Shown here: in pieces, positions 13,288-14,398 of the stretch
Position numbering within the stretch: position 1 is the stretch's first letter
Layout: every line of letters begins with the position of its first letter
Assembly: GCA_031403155.1 (NCBI GenBank)
Contig: JANNSX010000169.1
Span: 1-14,398 of the forward strand
Direction of reading: 5' to 3'
Length of the DNA: 14,398 nucleotides
From: JANNSX01 sp031403155
Lineage (GTDB): Bacteria > Pseudomonadota > Alphaproteobacteria > Rhizobiales > Hyphomicrobiaceae
Notes under the pieces: model-generated
Seen by the model: the letters and a program-made list of their open reading frames with translations, nothing else
Told to the model about the DNA's origin: nothing
The model's database searches: none
Translations under genes and position numbers: made by a program

Positions 13288-13563
13288 GTGCACCTCCCAT
13301 GCATTGTCTGTGTCGGACATGGAAAACGCGCCACCACGGGCGCGAACCTGTCTCTATGGGTAAGACTACTCGCCTCCGGGGTAGCAAGCGAGCCCCAAGA
13401 TCGGGATGTGGATGCGTGCCGCACAAAGCCGCCGGAGTGGCGATAACTACCTATGATTTAACGATGATATCCGCCTCACCCGAGCGCGCGGATGACCTGT
13501 TGGATGTCTGTCACAACTGAGACGTTCTGCTGCACGCTGGCGACCGGCGCGGCGGCTTCGATG
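13288..13563. other. intergenic region upstream of the BMP-family gene
   Basis: This 276-bp stretch has no convincing gene; a 54-codon plus-strand ORF (13356-13520) has no ribosome binding site and odd composition. An AT-richer patch at 13450-13472 is the likeliest place for the promoter of the binding-protein gene, but no clear -35/-10 pair is seen. Confidence 0.4.
13293..13298 (-). promoter_or_regulatory. ribosome binding site favouring a GTG start
   Basis: Read on the minus strand, GGGAGG is 5 nt from GTG 13287 and 14 nt from ATG 13278. The GTG is therefore the better start. Confidence 0.55.
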
Positions 13564-14398
13564 TCACGCGCGCATGAAGGGCTCGATCCTCGGCCCGATT
13601 TTCGTGGCGATCGCATAGACCGAGGTACAGGCGCAGACGAACAGCGTCCGCCAGCCGGCGCCGCCCCAGTGCAAATTGGCGGCCGGCTCGGGGATCGAGA
13701 CCTTGCCGATCAAGTGGCCCTCCGGGTTGTAAACCCAGAGGCCGCCCGGCGCCGTCAACCAGACATTGCCCTGGTTGTCGCATTTCATGCCGTCGGGCAC
13801 GCCGGGCTCGAGGCTGTCCTTGATGCCTGAGGCAAACACGCGGCCATAGCCGAGCGAGCCGTCCGCCTTCACGTCGAACACGCGGATGTTCGCCTGCTCG
13901 GTGTCGTTGACGTAGAGCTTCGTCTCGTCGGGCGAGAAGCACAGGCCGTTTGGCTGGGTGAAGACATGGCGGTCGACGACGAGCTGCGGCTCTCCCCCGG
14001 CCTGCCCCGGCATGATACGGAACACGCCCTGCCAGCCGAGCTGACGCGGCCGTTCGACACCGTAATACGGCATGCGGCCGTACCAGGGATCGGTGAAGTA
14101 GATCGCGCCGTCCGATTTGACCACGATGTCGTTCGGGCTGTTGAGCTCCTTACCCTCGAAATGGGAGGCGAGCACCGTGCGCCCGCCGTCCCTGTCGAAG
14201 CGGGCGACCGAGGAGGTCGCGTGCTCGCAGACGAGGAGGTTGAGCATAGCGTCGTAGGTCATGCCGTTGGCATTGTGGGAAGGCTTCATGACCTCTCGCA
14301 CGCCGGTGCTGTCCCAGCGCCGCCGCGTATTGGCCGGTATGTCGGAGAAAAGCAGATGCTGCTCTCTTGGGTGCCAGATCGGGCCTTCCGTGAACGCA
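13564..14398 (-). CDS. SMP-30/gluconolactonase/LRE family protein, 5' end outside the window
   Basis: The reading frame is open to the right edge, so the gene is truncated there by the window; about 277 residues are visible. The upstream part reads FTEGPIWHP and LLFSDIPANT, the typical beginning of the six-bladed propeller of SMP-30 lactonases, so a start at GTG 14301 would be wrong. Metal and active-site motifs are present: E in FTEGP, N in NSPNDIVV, N in TQPNGLCFSPDETKLYVND, and D in VPDGMKCD. Members hydrolyse sugar lactones or related esters using a divalent metal. The exact substrate is unknown. It reads in the same direction as the binding-protein gene with a 276-bp gap, so co-transcription is uncertain. 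Confidence 0.88.
   Translation of the reverse strand, partial: AFTEGPIWHPREQHLLFSDIPANTRRRWDSTGVREVMKPSHNANGMTYDAMLNLLVCEHATSSVARFDRDGGRTVLASHFEGKELNSPNDIVVKSDGAIYFTDPWYGRMPYYGVERPRQLGWQGVFRIMPGQAGGEPQLVVDRHVFTQPNGLCFSPDETKLYVNDTEQANIRVFDVKADGSLGYGRVFASGIKDSLEPGVPDGMKCDNQGNVWLTAPGGLWVYNPEGHLIGKVSIPEPAANLHWGGAGWRTLFVCACTSVYAIATKIGPRIEPFMRA

Noticed and set aside
13356..13520. 54-codon plus-strand ORF in the gap upstream of the BMP gene
   Set aside because: No ribosome binding site, unusual composition and no resemblance to a known protein.
1..14398. tRNA, rRNA, CRISPR array, toxin-antitoxin or phage genes
   Set aside because: I looked for T-loop motifs, regularly spaced direct repeats and typical small gene pairs and saw none. 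This reading was by eye, so a covariance-model scan could still find a small RNA.

Overview
The window is GC-rich chromosomal DNA from an alphaproteobacterium, most likely of the order Hyphomicrobiales. The evidence is: ribosomal protein L21 with a C-terminal helix-hairpin-helix extension, a GlxBCD/MgsABC-type three-gene split glutamate synthase, short palindromic intergenic repeats of a rhizobial type, and coding bias typical of that group. I see no rRNA, tRNA, CRISPR array, transposase or phage gene. Species cannot be named from the sequence alone.

Layout, left to right. (1) 210-3252, minus strand: three overlapping genes encode a class II glutamine amidotransferase, a GXGXG subunit and an FMN/Fe-S glutamate-synthase subunit. 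Together they make one glutamate-synthase-like enzyme, of the N-methylglutamate synthase (MgsABC) or GlxBCD type. A divergent GntR/FCD regulator (3346-4014) faces them across a short intergenic region. That region holds a perfect 9-bp-arm palindrome sitting on the likely -10 box of the operon. (2) 4080-4387: a MITE-like palindromic element, with an 8-bp hairpin at each end, lies between the converging regulator gene and a periplasmic DUF3108 protein (4401-5261). (3) 5417-6543: a housekeeping-type promoter and a GC-rich hairpin leader, then rplU and rpmA (50S proteins L21 and L27), ending in a large branched hairpin. (4) 6663-8341, minus strand: a two-gene unit of a short-chain dehydrogenase and a class I glutamine amidotransferase-like protein, overlapping by 4 bp. 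(5) 8524-8664: a 46-aa unrecognised small ORF, preceded by three GTTC words spaced exactly 10 bp apart and followed by a terminator-like hairpin. (6) 8849-10659: a PAS-containing histidine kinase overlapped by a single-domain response regulator. Consecutive hairpins precede the kinase and end at its ribosome binding site. (7) 10789-13287: an 8-oxoguanine-deaminase-type amidohydrolase, apparently starting at CTG, converges with a BMP/PnrA-family nucleoside-binding ABC lipoprotein-like receptor. This pair suggests purine salvage or catabolism. (8) 13564 to the right edge, minus strand: an SMP-30/gluconolactonase-family enzyme whose N-terminus lies outside the window.

No single block is clearly a new system. 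The points most worth a second look are the operator architecture of the glutamate-synthase operon, the structured leader of the sensor kinase, the phased GTTC repeats with the small ORF, the palindromic element, and the CTG start.
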